29,739 nt of DNA from a virus, in the IMG/VR virus record IMGVR_UViG_3300045918_000492, positions 1-29,739 of that record. One strand, given 5' to 3'. The translations under genes and the position numbers were made by a program. Below the pieces are notes generated by a model. The model did no database searches and had not been told where the DNA came from. It worked only from the letters and a program-made list of their open reading frames with translations. Shown here piece after piece: positions 20,118-27,748 of the stretch (position 1 is its first letter; each line of letters opens with the position of its first letter).

Positions 20118-20373
20118 GATCAGCAAGCAGTACATCACCAGAAATGATGTCGATACCTTCAAGCGAGAGATCATGGAGTCCACAGTACTGGTGCGGCTAG
20201 AGGTGGCGGCCACCATCATGGACTGTTCGCCGAGAAAGGTAGAGCGCCTGATTAAGGATGGCCGTCTGCGCTGTTATAACGAGTCGATGAACCGAGGATT
20301 GCGGGTGATGGCCTCCGAGCTGAAGCAATACGTCAAGTCAATCCAGATTGATCACCAGGAATGGTTCAAATAA
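20110..20373 (+). CDS. Excisionase-type helix-turn-helix protein
   Basis: An 87-residue protein: STVLVRLEVAATIMDCSPRKVERLIKDGRLRCYNESMNRGLRVMASELKQYVKSIQ. The pattern (VAATIMDCSPRKVERLIKDGRL, then a wing and a helix with SELKQYV) fits the MerR-like excisionase fold. Its ATG overlaps the terL stop by 8 bases, so it belongs to the packaging operon. A DNA-binding gene between terminase and head genes is found in some phages; a role in excision, packaging or regulation cannot be told apart here. Confidence 0.65.
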   Translation: MVEISKQYITRNDVDTFKREIMESTVLVRLEVAATIMDCSPRKVERLIKDGRLRCYNESMNRGLRVMASELKQYVKSIQIDHQEWFK

Positions 20374-20385
20374 TGTAAAAGTTAC

Positions 20386-20415
20386 GACAAAGGCCGACAA
20401 AGGCCGACAAAGGCC
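20386..20415. repeat. Three tandem copies of GACAAAGGCC
   Basis: A perfect 10-base unit repeated three times directly after the excisionase-like gene, followed by a pyrimidine run. It might bind that protein or another regulator, or be a slippage product. Confidence 0.7.
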
Positions 20416-20453
20416 CCTCCTCTTTTCTGTTCCAGCCATGCTATTTTATTCCC

Positions 20454-20675
20454 ATGGCTGGAATAACCCTCTTACAAGCAGAAACCCAACTCGCCCTCTA
20501 CCTGGCTGCCGAGACTAACATCTTGGCTGGCCAGCGCGTGAGCATGAATGGCCGCGATCTTACCCTCGCCAACCTCAAAGAGGTGCAAGAGGGTATCAGT
20601 ATCTGGAATAAACGAGCCCAAGCCCTTGGCCGCACCGCCTCTGGCCTCAGAGTCAGGGAGGTCATACCGCGATGA
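20454..20675 (+). CDS. gpW-like / DUF6148 head protein
   Basis: A 73-residue protein, MAGITLLQAETQLALYLAAETNILAGQRVSMNGRDLTLANLKEVQEGISIWNKRAQALGRTASGLRVREVIPR. The pattern of an amphipathic helix, a short strand GQRVSMNGRDLTLANL, then a second helix is that of the DUF6148 family (gpW-like), found just before portal genes. Lambda gpW joins head and tail after packaging. The stop overlaps the portal start (ATGA at 20672). Confidence 0.75.
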   Translation: MAGITLLQAETQLALYLAAETNILAGQRVSMNGRDLTLANLKEVQEGISIWNKRAQALGRTASGLRVREVIPR

Positions 20676-22360
20676 GCCTGTCCAGAGAGATTACCATCGG
20701 TCGTCGTACTGTTTCGGTACCGGTCACCATCGTTGATCAGGTAGTCAACTGGCTGAACCCGGTCAAAGGCCAAGCCCGCTACCAGGCCCGTGCCCGCATG
20801 GCCATCTCCGGAGGCTACACCTCAGCCGACCGCACCCGCCGTGCCAATCAGTCCGGCAGCCTGCGAGAGATGGACGCCGACAGCGCCATCCTGCCCGATC
20901 TCCGCACCCTGCGTGAAGAATCCCAGCACGCCGTCAGAAACTCCCCGATTGCCACCGGCGCCATTAAAACTAACCTCACCAAGGTGGTCGGTACCGGCCT
21001 CAAGGTCAAGAGCCAGATCGACCGCGACCTGGTCAACCTCACCGAAGAACAAGCCGACGCCTGGGAACGCACCGCCGAACGTGAATTTCTACTAGCTACC
21101 GAGACCAGGGAAATCGACCTCGAACGCCAGCTTACCTTTTCGCTGCTCCAGAATCTGGTTTTCCGCAAAGTCCTGGAAGATGGCGATTGCCTGGTCAATA
21201 TGCCGCGCAAAAAACGCGCTGGCTCTCCGTACTCTCTCAAGCTCCAAGTCATCGACGCCGCCCGCCTCTCAAACCGAAATGGCGTTATGGACTCCGCCCG
21301 CCAAGTGGCAGGTGTTGTCAAAGACGAAGACGGGGCCCCACTGACCTATCAGGTCTCAAACCGTCACCCTGGCAATTTCCGTGGCGTCTCAGGCAACCAG
21401 CAGAAGATGACCTGGCTCGACATCCCGGCCTTCTCTAAGTCCAGCGGGGCCCCACTCTGCCTGCACCTCTTCGACAAGACCGGCTGCAGCCAAACCAGGG
21501 GCGTGCCGTACTTGGCCCCGGTACTTGAGATCATCAAGCAGCTGGGCCGCTATACCGACGCCGAGATCATGGCCGCTGTTGTCTCTGGCATGTTCACCGT
21601 TTTTGTTACCAACGAGACCGGCAACCCGATGATCGGCGATAACCCCTCCGAGGCCACCACCCCCACCGACACCAGCGGCATGGAGATGGGACACGGATCA
21701 GTGGTCGGGCTGATGCCTGGAGAGAAGATAGAGTTTGCCAACCCTGGTCGGCCGAATACCGCCTTCGACCCCTTTGTCCAGGCCATCCTGCGCCAGATCG
21801 GCGTCGCTCTCGAACTACCCTACGAACTCCTGGTCAAGCACTTCACCGCCTCCTACTCAGCGGCCCGCGCCTCCCTCGAAGAGGCCTGGGACTATTTCAA
21901 CCGGCGCCGTCACTGGCTGGTGACCATGCTTTGTCAGCCGGTCTACGAGACAGTCATCACCGAGGCCATCGCCTCTGGTCGGCTGGCTGCCCCTGGATTC
22001 TTTTCAGACCCACTCATCCGCCGGGCCTGGCTCTCGACCTCCTGGACTGGTGACGCCCCCTCTCAGCTCGACCCAATGAAAGAGATCAACGCCGCCGAGG
22101 CGCGGGTCAACCTACGGATCAGTACCAGGGCTGAAGAGTGCGCTCGCCTCACCGGCGGCGATTGGGAATCGAAGTTGCCGCAGATGATCAAAGAAAACCG
22201 AATGATGAAGGAAAACGACCTGCTACCAGAACCCGTTGCCGGGGTTAATCAAGCAAATGGACGTCCCCTGAGCGGAGCCGAAGGGCACGTCCCGGACCAG
22301 GATGAGACCACCGAGACCACCGACCAGAAAGACACAGGAGACGCCAATGCGACTGATTGA
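20672..22360 (+). CDS. Portal protein (lambda family)
   Basis: A 562-residue portal subunit of the lambda gpB family. Recognisable segments are DADSAILPDLRTLREESQHAVRNSPIATGAIKTNLTKVVGTGLK, EDGDCLVNMPRKK, FDKTGCSQTRGVPYLAPVLEIIKQLGRYTDAEIMAAVVSGMFTVFV, ALELPYELLVKHFTASYSAARASLEEAWDYF, and TSWTGDAPSQLDPMKEINAAEARV. Twelve subunits form the channel at one prohead vertex. The C-terminal tail carries the peptide GRPLSGAEGH, encoded by a palindromic CCCTGAGCGGAGCCGAAGGG element, which seems to be an insertion into a tolerant end. It overlaps the protease gene by 14 bases. Confidence 0.92.
   Translation: MSLSREITIGRRTVSVPVTIVDQVVNWLNPVKGQARYQARARMAISGGYTSADRTRRANQSGSLREMDADSAILPDLRTLREESQHAVRNSPIATGAIKTNLTKVVGTGLKVKSQIDRDLVNLTEEQADAWERTAEREFLLATETREIDLERQLTFSLLQNLVFRKVLEDGDCLVNMPRKKRAGSPYSLKLQVIDAARLSNRNGVMDSARQVAGVVKDEDGAPLTYQVSNRHPGNFRGVSGNQQKMTWLDIPAFSKSSGAPLCLHLFDKTGCSQTRGVPYLAPVLEIIKQLGRYTDAEIMAAVVSGMFTVFVTNETGNPMIGDNPSEATTPTDTSGMEMGHGSVVGLMPGEKIEFANPGRPNTAFDPFVQAILRQIGVALELPYELLVKHFTASYSAARASLEEAWDYFNRRRHWLVTMLCQPVYETVITEAIASGRLAAPGFFSDPLIRRAWLSTSWTGDAPSQLDPMKEINAAEARVNLRISTRAEECARLTGGDWESKLPQMIKENRMMKENDLLPEPVAGVNQANGRPLSGAEGHVPDQDETTETTDQKDTGDANATD
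22266..22285. repeat. CCCTGAGCGGAGYCGAAGGG element, copy 1
   Basis: Located in-frame in the portal 3' end. It is flanked by the inverted arms GGACGT (22259-22264) and ACGTCC (22287-22292). Confidence 0.75.
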
Positions 22361-23720
22361 TATCGTCAATGGTCCCTGGGCCACCACCCCGGCTATGCTC
22401 ACCGAGATCCAGTCGATCTACACCCGGCACTGCCGTGGTGAAAAGATCGATCTCTCCGCCCTGGAGGCCAGGATCGGCGCACCGCTGGCCAATGAACCCA
22501 AAGGCTACACGATTGAAGATGGCGTGGCCGTTCTTCCCATCGATGGCGTCATCGCCAAAAAGATGAATCTCTTCTCCAGGATCTCCGGCGGCACCTCAAG
22601 CGATCTGATTGGTCGTGACCTGCAAGCAGCCTTTGCCGACCGCGCCGTCGAAGCCATCGTCCTTGCCGTCGACTCACCCGGAGGCACCGTTGACGGCACC
22701 CCGGAACTGGCCGCCCAGATCTATGCCGCCCGTGGTGTCAAGCCTATCCTCGCCCACACCGATGGCATGATGGCCTCTGCTGCCTACTGGATTGGTGCGG
22801 CTGCCGACCAGGTGTTCATTTCAAGCGATGTCACCATGGTGGGCAGTATCGGCGTGGTTTCGGCCCACACCGATGTCTCCAAGGCCGAAGATAAGCAAGG
22901 CATCAAGACCACCGAGATCTACGCCGGCAAGTATAAGCGGATAGCCAGCCAATATGGCCCCCTCACCGAAGAAGGCCGGGCCGACATCCAGGACATGGTC
23001 GATCACGTCTACGGAGTCTTTGTCGAGGATGTCGCCCGCTTCCGGGAGACGTCAGTCGAAGACGTCTTGGCCCGCATGGCCGATGGCCGTTTGTTCCATG
23101 GTAAAAAAGCAATTGACGCTGGATTGGTGGACGGTGTCTCCACCCTGGCGGCAGTGATAGACAAAGCGCGGGCCTTGGCCCGTAGCAAGACCAAGACCAG
23201 CCGGGCCGGTGTTGCCCAGGCACTCATTGACCCCATGTTCCCTGAGCGGAGTCGAAGGGCTCAGGGCCAACCAGAAACTACTCAATCAACGACAGGAGTA
23301 AAAATTATGAATTTGCAAGAATTGAAAGCTGAGCACCCGGAGCTGGTGCAGGCCATTACCAAGGAGGCCCAGTCCGGTATGGCCGAGGCTGTGAATGCCG
23401 CTAAGATCGATGGCGCTGCCGCCGAGACCGCCCGTGTCGCTGCCGTCCGTGCTCAAAGCATCCCAGGCCACGAGAAGTTGGTCGAGGCCATGATCGCCGA
23501 TGGCAATACCACCGGAGCCGAGGCCGCCATGGCGATTGTCGCCGCTGAAAACAATCTCCGCTCTGCTGCCCTCAAGGCCATAGAGTCTGAGGCCCCGCCT
23601 GCTGCCCCTGCCGCAGAAGCCACAGATGATGCCAAGGGCCTGACCCGTTCCGCCTTTGCTGCCCTGTCAGCACTAGACCGGGCCGCCTTTATCAAATCAG
23701 GTGGTATCGTCCGCGATTAA
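22347..23720 (+). CDS. S49 head maturation protease with C-terminal scaffold
   Basis: A 457-residue protein like lambda gpC. The N-terminal 300 residues are an S49/SppA-type protease: VAVLPIDGVIAKKM, AVDSPGGTVDG (108-117), the nucleophile Ser144 in DGMMASAAYWIGAAAD, VGSIGVVSA, and the probable catalytic Lys195 in YAGKYKR. A linker at about 298-315 (FPERSRRAQGQPETT) contains a palindromic repeat. The last 137 residues are an Ala/Glu-rich, helical scaffold-like domain that can also start internally at 23307. It shapes proheads and cuts capsid components. The start at 22347 has ACAGGAG upstream. Confidence 0.88.
   Translation: MRLIDIVNGPWATTPAMLTEIQSIYTRHCRGEKIDLSALEARIGAPLANEPKGYTIEDGVAVLPIDGVIAKKMNLFSRISGGTSSDLIGRDLQAAFADRAVEAIVLAVDSPGGTVDGTPELAAQIYAARGVKPILAHTDGMMASAAYWIGAAADQVFISSDVTMVGSIGVVSAHTDVSKAEDKQGIKTTEIYAGKYKRIASQYGPLTEEGRADIQDMVDHVYGVFVEDVARFRETSVEDVLARMADGRLFHGKKAIDAGLVDGVSTLAAVIDKARALARSKTKTSRAGVAQALIDPMFPERSRRAQGQPETTQSTTGVKIMNLQELKAEHPELVQAITKEAQSGMAEAVNAAKIDGAAAETARVAAVRAQSIPGHEKLVEAMIADGNTTGAEAAMAIVAAENNLRSAALKAIESEAPPAAPAAEATDDAKGLTRSAFAALSALDRAAFIKSGGIVRD
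23240..23266. repeat. CCCTGAGCGGAGYCGAAGGG element, copy 2
   Basis: Inside the protease-scaffold linker. CCCTGAG (23240-23246) pairs with CTCAGGG (23260-23266). It is in frame and keeps the reading frame open. Confidence 0.75.
23307..23720 (+). CDS. Nested scaffold protein (internal start in protease gene)
   Basis: A 137-residue product in the same frame as the protease. The ATG at 23307 is preceded by CAGGAG at good spacing, directly after the linker. The product, MNLQELKAEHPELVQAITKEAQ..., is rich in Ala and Glu and helical, as expected for a scaffold that guides coat assembly. This copies the lambda C/Nu3 arrangement, in which the scaffold is made alone as well as fused to the protease. 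The C-terminus (AALSALDRAAFIKSGGIVRD) may bind the coat. Confidence 0.65.
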   Translation: MNLQELKAEHPELVQAITKEAQSGMAEAVNAAKIDGAAAETARVAAVRAQSIPGHEKLVEAMIADGNTTGAEAAMAIVAAENNLRSAALKAIESEAPPAAPAAEATDDAKGLTRSAFAALSALDRAAFIKSGGIVRD

Positions 23721-23738
23721 GTAGGAGAGACCGGTGTT

Positions 23739-23782
23739 CCCTGAGCGGCTTGTCCTGAGCGGAGTCGAAGGGAGTCGAAGGG
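23739..23782. repeat. CCCTGAGCGGAGYCGAAGGG element, copy 3 (compound)
   Basis: Located between protease and coat genes. CCTGAGCGG and AGTCGAAGGG each occur twice, as if one element had been partly duplicated. Flanking GACCGG (23729-23734) and CCGGTC (23783-23788) are complementary. Confidence 0.7.
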
Positions 23783-23839
23783 CCGGTCGCCCCTGCCACA
23801 TACAAAAACACCCATAAAAAAATATAAGGAGTAATCCCC

Positions 23840-24985
23840 ATGGCTAATACCCTGACCAACCTCATCCCCACCCTCTACCAGGCAGTCGATATCGTCAGCC
23901 GCGAACTGTGCGGCATGATCCCAGCCGTCACCATCAACGCCGATGCTGAACAGGCCGCCAAAGACCAGACCATCACCTACCCGATTGCACCGGCCTCCGC
24001 TGCCGCTGATATCACCCCAGGCACCACCGCCCCGGATACCGGCGACCAGACCTTCGGCAATGACTCGATCACTATCTCCAAGGCCCGTGCGGTGCCAGTA
24101 CGTTGGACTGGTGAGGAGATTGTCTCCATGGGCACGGCCCATCAAGTCATGTTGCGCGACCAGATTGCTCAAGCCATGCGCACCCTGACCAACGAGGTCG
24201 AAGCGGACTTGGCTGCCCTCTATAATAAGACCTCTCGGGCCTATGGCTCTGCCGCCACCACCCCCTTCGGCACGGCAGGCGATTTCACCGATGCCGCCTT
24301 GGTGCGTCAGATCCTGGTGGATAATGGTGCTCCTGGTTCTGATTTGCAGTTGGTCTTAAATACCTCAGCCGGTGCCAACCTGCGCGGCAAACAAAGCCAG
24401 GCGCAGATGGTCGGCGGCGATAGCTTGCTAAAACAGGGCGTCCTCTTCGATATCCACGGCATGCAGATCCGGGAGTCCGCTCAGATCAAGGCCCACACCA
24501 AGGGCACAGGTGCTTCCGGAACTATCAGCAATGCCGGTCATGTCCTGGGCTCGACTACCCTCAACCTCACCGCTGTCGGCACCGGTACCATCGTTGCCGG
24601 TGATGTCCTAGTCTTTAACGGAGATACCAACAAGTACGTCGTTACCACTGGAGATGCCGATATCTCCAACGGCGGCACTGTCGTGCTCGGCAAACCAGGC
24701 ATCCTGATTGCCATGAGTGCCGCCACCAAGGCCATCACCTGGACGGCGAACTATGCCGCCAACATGGCATTCTCCAGATCCGCCATCCATCTTGTCGCCC
24801 GCACCCCTGCCATGCCTCCTGGTGGAGATATGGCAGACGATGTCGTGCTGATCACCGATCCGGTCTCCGGCTTGACCTTCCAGGTTGCTCTCTACCGTGA
24901 GTACCGCCGCATCAAGTATGAAATCGGACTAGCCTGGGGCGTCAAGGCCGTCAAGCCAGAGCACATGGCACTCCTCCTCGGCTAA
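23840..24985 (+). CDS. Major capsid protein, P22 coat-like
   Basis: A 381-residue coat protein. The start (MANTLTNLIPTLYQAVDIVSRELCGMIPAV), the following strands (ITISKARAVPVRWTGEEI), the helix LRDQIAQAMRTLTNEVEADLA, and the inserted strand-rich segment (about 235-300, including VGTGTIVAGDVLVFNGDTNKYVVTTGDADIS) resemble the P22 coat (gp5) family, which has an HK97 fold with an inserted I-domain-like module. The C-terminal LTFQVALYREYRRIKYEIGLAWGVKAVKPEHMALLLG is typical. AAGGAG precedes the ATG. The next gene starts in a TAATG overlap. Confidence 0.82.
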   Translation: MANTLTNLIPTLYQAVDIVSRELCGMIPAVTINADAEQAAKDQTITYPIAPASAAADITPGTTAPDTGDQTFGNDSITISKARAVPVRWTGEEIVSMGTAHQVMLRDQIAQAMRTLTNEVEADLAALYNKTSRAYGSAATTPFGTAGDFTDAALVRQILVDNGAPGSDLQLVLNTSAGANLRGKQSQAQMVGGDSLLKQGVLFDIHGMQIRESAQIKAHTKGTGASGTISNAGHVLGSTTLNLTAVGTGTIVAGDVLVFNGDTNKYVVTTGDADISNGGTVVLGKPGILIAMSAATKAITWTANYAANMAFSRSAIHLVARTPAMPPGGDMADDVVLITDPVSGLTFQVALYREYRRIKYEIGLAWGVKAVKPEHMALLLG

Positions 24986-25284
24986 TGTTCACCCCGGCCA
25001 ACATAGCCACAATGCTGAAGCCTCCCCTTGGCCGGTCTGTTGAGATTAATGGCCAGACCACTTATGCCGTTATCGATACCAAGCAATTGGTCGCCGATGG
25101 CATGGGTGGTCTGATCGTCGCCGACCCCAGCGCCAGCATTGCCACCACTGATGTCGCCGCCCTATTTATCGAAGGTGGCGAGAATGGCAGTCAGTTGTTA
25201 GATGGCGAGACATTTTACCGGGTGTTGTCGGTAATGGACGAAGGCACCGGATTTTCGATTTTGCGTCTTGAGGAAGAGAGATGA
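24985..25284 (+). CDS. Head-tail connector-like protein
   Basis: A 99-residue protein starting at the TAATG junction with the coat gene. It is mostly strands with an acidic C-terminus: ATMLKPPLGRSVEINGQTTYAVIDTKQL ... TDVAALFIEGGENGSQLLDGETFYRVLSVMDEGTGFSILRLEEER. Size and position match head-completion/adaptor proteins of the lambda FII type. The family is called from context and fold-like features. Confidence 0.6.
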   Translation: MFTPANIATMLKPPLGRSVEINGQTTYAVIDTKQLVADGMGGLIVADPSASIATTDVAALFIEGGENGSQLLDGETFYRVLSVMDEGTGFSILRLEEER

Positions 25285-25724
25285 GCAGCGTCCGCCAACA
25301 AGTCACCGACGCCCTGGCCGCATCGCTCCGCCTGATCCGTACCACCAACGGCTACCAAACCGAGGCCGGGGCCAATGTCTTTGTCTGGCGCAAGTACGAA
25401 CTAACCGCCAGCGAACTCCCCTGTCTCCTGGTCAGCGATACCGCCCTAAGCCGCGACATGGTGATCATCGGCACGGTGGACAACACCCTGACCGCCGAGA
25501 TCGTCGCCGTAGCCGAGGGTTCGACCAGTGCCGCCCAGGCCCGTTTGATCGAGGCCGATCTGATTAAGTGCTTGGAAGACTTCGACCTGGCTGCTGTCAT
25601 GCCGGATTGGGGAGCGCTACGGGTCGAGCAGTCAACCCTGGCCATGGAACAGCACGAACAGGTGGTTGCTGCCGTTAGCATCACCGTTAAATTGAATTAC
25701 CGCACCGCACCAAACCAATCCTAG
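25281..25724 (+). CDS. Tail terminator-like protein
   Basis: A 147-residue protein, MSSVRQQVTDALAASLRLIRTTNGYQTEAGANVFVWRKYELTASELPCLLVSDTAL ... LIKCLEDFDLAAVMPDWGALRVEQSTLAMEQHEQVVAAVSITVKLNYRTAPNQS. An N-terminal helix followed by strands and a conserved ending VSITVKLNYRT is typical of minor tail proteins like lambda gpU, which cap the tail tube. It overlaps the previous gene by four bases (ATGA). Confidence 0.6.
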   Translation: MSSVRQQVTDALAASLRLIRTTNGYQTEAGANVFVWRKYELTASELPCLLVSDTALSRDMVIIGTVDNTLTAEIVAVAEGSTSAAQARLIEADLIKCLEDFDLAAVMPDWGALRVEQSTLAMEQHEQVVAAVSITVKLNYRTAPNQS

Positions 25725-25740
25725 ATCGCCCTCACCCCTG

Positions 25741-25761
25741 CCCTCTCCCAGAGGGAGAGGG
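25741..25761. repeat. Short palindrome between connector and tube genes
   Basis: CCCTCTCCC (25741-25749) and GGGAGAGGG (25753-25761) form a 9-bp stem with a 3-base loop. No T run follows. The sequence resembles dispersed palindromic repeats of many bacterial genomes, and it lies close to the other repeat family of this region. Confidence 0.65.
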
Positions 25762-25796
25762 GGCGCTTTGGGAGTTAACTTTATAGGAGAACCACC

Positions 25797-27053
25797 ATGC
25801 CCCAAGCAAAAGGCTCAAAATCATACCTTGCCATCCAGGAGGAAGGGGCGGCCTACAATACCGACCCGGTTGTCACCCTGGCCACCACCAAAATCTACTT
25901 TGAAACGGAATCGCTCTCCAAATCCATGGCGATGAACGATTCAAACCTTATCCGGGGCAACCGCAACGCCGTGGCCCCCTCCCGTGGCAATATCGATGTC
26001 GGTGGTCCCTTCTCCACTGAGCTGATGGCCAGTATCGGCGCTTGCCTGTATGGCACCCTAGGCAGCGTTGCCACGACCTCAAACTCGGGTACCGGCGAGA
26101 CAGTCGGCACGGCGCTCACCACCCCGGCTGGCGTCATCGATAGCGACAACCAACGCTTGACCGTCACCGCTGCCGCCCACGGCCTGGTGCTGGGCGATGT
26201 GGTGCAGATCTTAGGTCTCACCGCTCCGACCACCCTCAACAGTCTCTACTGCAAGGTCATCGCTGTCACGTCGGCTAGTATCTTTGTCCTGCGCTTGCCG
26301 GTCTGGGTCACAGGCACCGCCACCACCTTCACCCTTGGCACTGGTACCTTGAAGAAAGTCACCGCCGCTGCCACCACCTACCTGCATACCATCAAGATCG
26401 GTTCGGCCTTGCCCTCTTTCCTGGTCGAGAAAGGATTCACCGACATTGGCCAGTATTTCAAATACAACGGCGTCAAATTCGGCAAGCTCGGCATGGACGT
26501 TACCTCCAGCGGCCCGCAAAAACTTACCTTCGACCTGATGGGCGCCAAGGAAACAGTCTCGACTTCCCCCTTTGCCACCCCCACAGATTTGGGCATGGCT
26601 TCCTTTGACGGCCTCTCCCTGGCCACCATCGAAGAAGGTGGATCCACCATCGCCATTGTTTCGACGATCAGCGGCCTGGCCATCGACAACCAGCTCGACG
26701 GTGACACCTTCCTGCTCGGCGGCCAAGGTTCAAGAGGATCGATCAACGAAGGATTGATCAAGGTCTCCGGCACCCTCAAGGCCCTATTCCAGGATGTGGT
26801 GCTCTACAACAAAGCCCTGAACAAAACCGAATCCAGCCTGCGCATCGTCTTCAACCGAGGCACTGGCGCTGGCACCCTCGGCAACGAGTCCGTCGAGATC
26901 AAGATCCCAGAGCTCTTTTACTCAGTCAAAACCCCGGCGGCAGATAAGCCAGGAGGTCTGTGGGTAGAACTCGGCTTCCAGGGCTACTTCGACAACTCAT
27001 CCGAAGCCACCACCATCCAGATTCTTTTAAAAAATACCCAATCAGCCATCTAA
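25797..27053 (+). CDS. Major tail tube protein
   Basis: A 418-residue protein in the tail tube position. The N-terminus (KGSKSYLAIQEEGAAYNTDP, then KIYFETESLSKSMAMNDSNLIRGNRNAVAPSRGNIDVGGPFSTELM) is characteristic of phage tail tube proteins. Residues 95-200 form a Thr/Val-rich module with GVIDSDNQRLTVTAAAHGLVLGDVVQILGLTAPTTLN that may be a surface decoration domain. The end, LWVELGFQGYFDNSSEATTIQILLKNTQSAI, is typical. AGGAG lies before the ATG. Hexamers stack to form the tail tube. Confidence 0.75.
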   Translation: MPQAKGSKSYLAIQEEGAAYNTDPVVTLATTKIYFETESLSKSMAMNDSNLIRGNRNAVAPSRGNIDVGGPFSTELMASIGACLYGTLGSVATTSNSGTGETVGTALTTPAGVIDSDNQRLTVTAAAHGLVLGDVVQILGLTAPTTLNSLYCKVIAVTSASIFVLRLPVWVTGTATTFTLGTGTLKKVTAAATTYLHTIKIGSALPSFLVEKGFTDIGQYFKYNGVKFGKLGMDVTSSGPQKLTFDLMGAKETVSTSPFATPTDLGMASFDGLSLATIEEGGSTIAIVSTISGLAIDNQLDGDTFLLGGQGSRGSINEGLIKVSGTLKALFQDVVLYNKALNKTESSLRIVFNRGTGAGTLGNESVEIKIPELFYSVKTPAADKPGGLWVELGFQGYFDNSSEATTIQILLKNTQSAI

Positions 27054-27061
27054 CCGCCGAC

Positions 27062-27119
27062 TTCGACTCTGTTCAGGGACAAAACATTCGTGCCCTGAGC
27101 GGAGCCGAAGGGCACGAAT
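27062..27119. repeat. Palindromic element copies 4 and 5
   Basis: Copy 4 (27093-27112) has a 10-bp stem ATTCGTGCCC (27086-27095) with GGGCACGAAT (27110-27119). A degenerate copy in the opposite direction (27062-27078, TTCGACTCTGTTCAGGG) lies just before it. The pair sits in the gap between tail tube and chaperone genes. Confidence 0.7.
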
Positions 27120-27130
27120 ACGGAGCTTTC

Positions 27131-27529
27131 ATGAAGACCTACACCATCAACAATACAAAATACACCCAATCGCCCTTGGTCATTGGCCAGGTCTCTCGCC
27201 TGCTCTCCGAACTGCAAGGAGTCACCTTCGCCTCATTAGCGGTCATGTCTCTGGTTGCGGCCTTTGGTGAAAAGTTGCCCCGTCTCCTGGCCTGTGTCTT
27301 GATCCCGGAAGGCCAGACCCCGGCTCAAGTCAAGATCGATGCGCTCAGCGAACAATTGTTTGATGCCCCAATTGATACGACTCTGGAGGTGTTGGCCGAT
27401 TTTTTGGAGATGGCTGCTCTGGAATCAATTTCCGAGCGCATCCGCCAGATCGTCAGCAAAGTAACGGCCAAGATCGAGCAGAGTGGCCAGGATCCCTCTG
27501 CGCCCAACTTGCCGGAGGCGACCCCCTAA
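27131..27529 (+). CDS. Tail assembly chaperone (gpG-like)
   Basis: A 132-residue helical protein from the ATG at 27131, with CGGAG upstream: MKTYTINNTKYTQSPLVIGQVSRLLSELQGVTF ... QLFDAPIDTTLEVLADFLEMAALESISERIRQIVSKV. Size, position between tube and tape measure, and the following overlapping frame fit lambda gpG-type chaperones, which coat the tape measure protein. A longer frame start at 26960 runs through the tube gene and the palindromic repeats and was rejected. It ends in a run of five C directly before TAA. Confidence 0.65.
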   Translation: MKTYTINNTKYTQSPLVIGQVSRLLSELQGVTFASLAVMSLVAAFGEKLPRLLACVLIPEGQTPAQVKIDALSEQLFDAPIDTTLEVLADFLEMAALESISERIRQIVSKVTAKIEQSGQDPSAPNLPEATP

Positions 27530-27738
27530 GAGGGCGTGAAATTCTCTGGGGCTGCACCATGGATGAGGTGTTGCCTTACCTCAAGGTCAGAGAGCGTGAA
27601 ATGTTGTTCAGGGAAGGGGTAATGAACTTTATCGGAGTTGGTCAGGAAGAACGACTTGAGAAGCAGGATGAAGACGATTACCAGGCGGCAGTGCGGATGG
27701 CAGAAGCCAAACGCAAGGAAAACGAACCCCAAGCATAA
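27526..27738 (+). CDS. Probable -1 frame extension of the tail chaperone (gpT-like)
   Basis: In the -1 frame relative to the chaperone the reading stays open across its stop to 27738 and encodes LRGREILWGCTMDEVLPYLKV, then REREMLFREGVMNFIGVGQEER and a charged tail. It could be made by slippage at the ACCCCCTAA end of the chaperone gene, giving a fusion of about 202 residues as with lambda gpGT. Alternatively it is a separate 59-residue gene from the ATG at 27559, which has GGGG upstream. The residues before that ATG (REILWGCT) look coding, which favours the fusion. Confidence 0.55.
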   Translation, partial: LRGREILWGCTMDEVLPYLKVREREMLFREGVMNFIGVGQEERLEKQDEDDYQAAVRMAEAKRKENEPQA

Positions 27739-27748
27739 GTAAGAGACC

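Noticed and set aside
20386-20415. CRISPR array
   Set aside because: The repeats are directly adjacent 10-mers without spacers, and no cas genes are present anywhere in the window.
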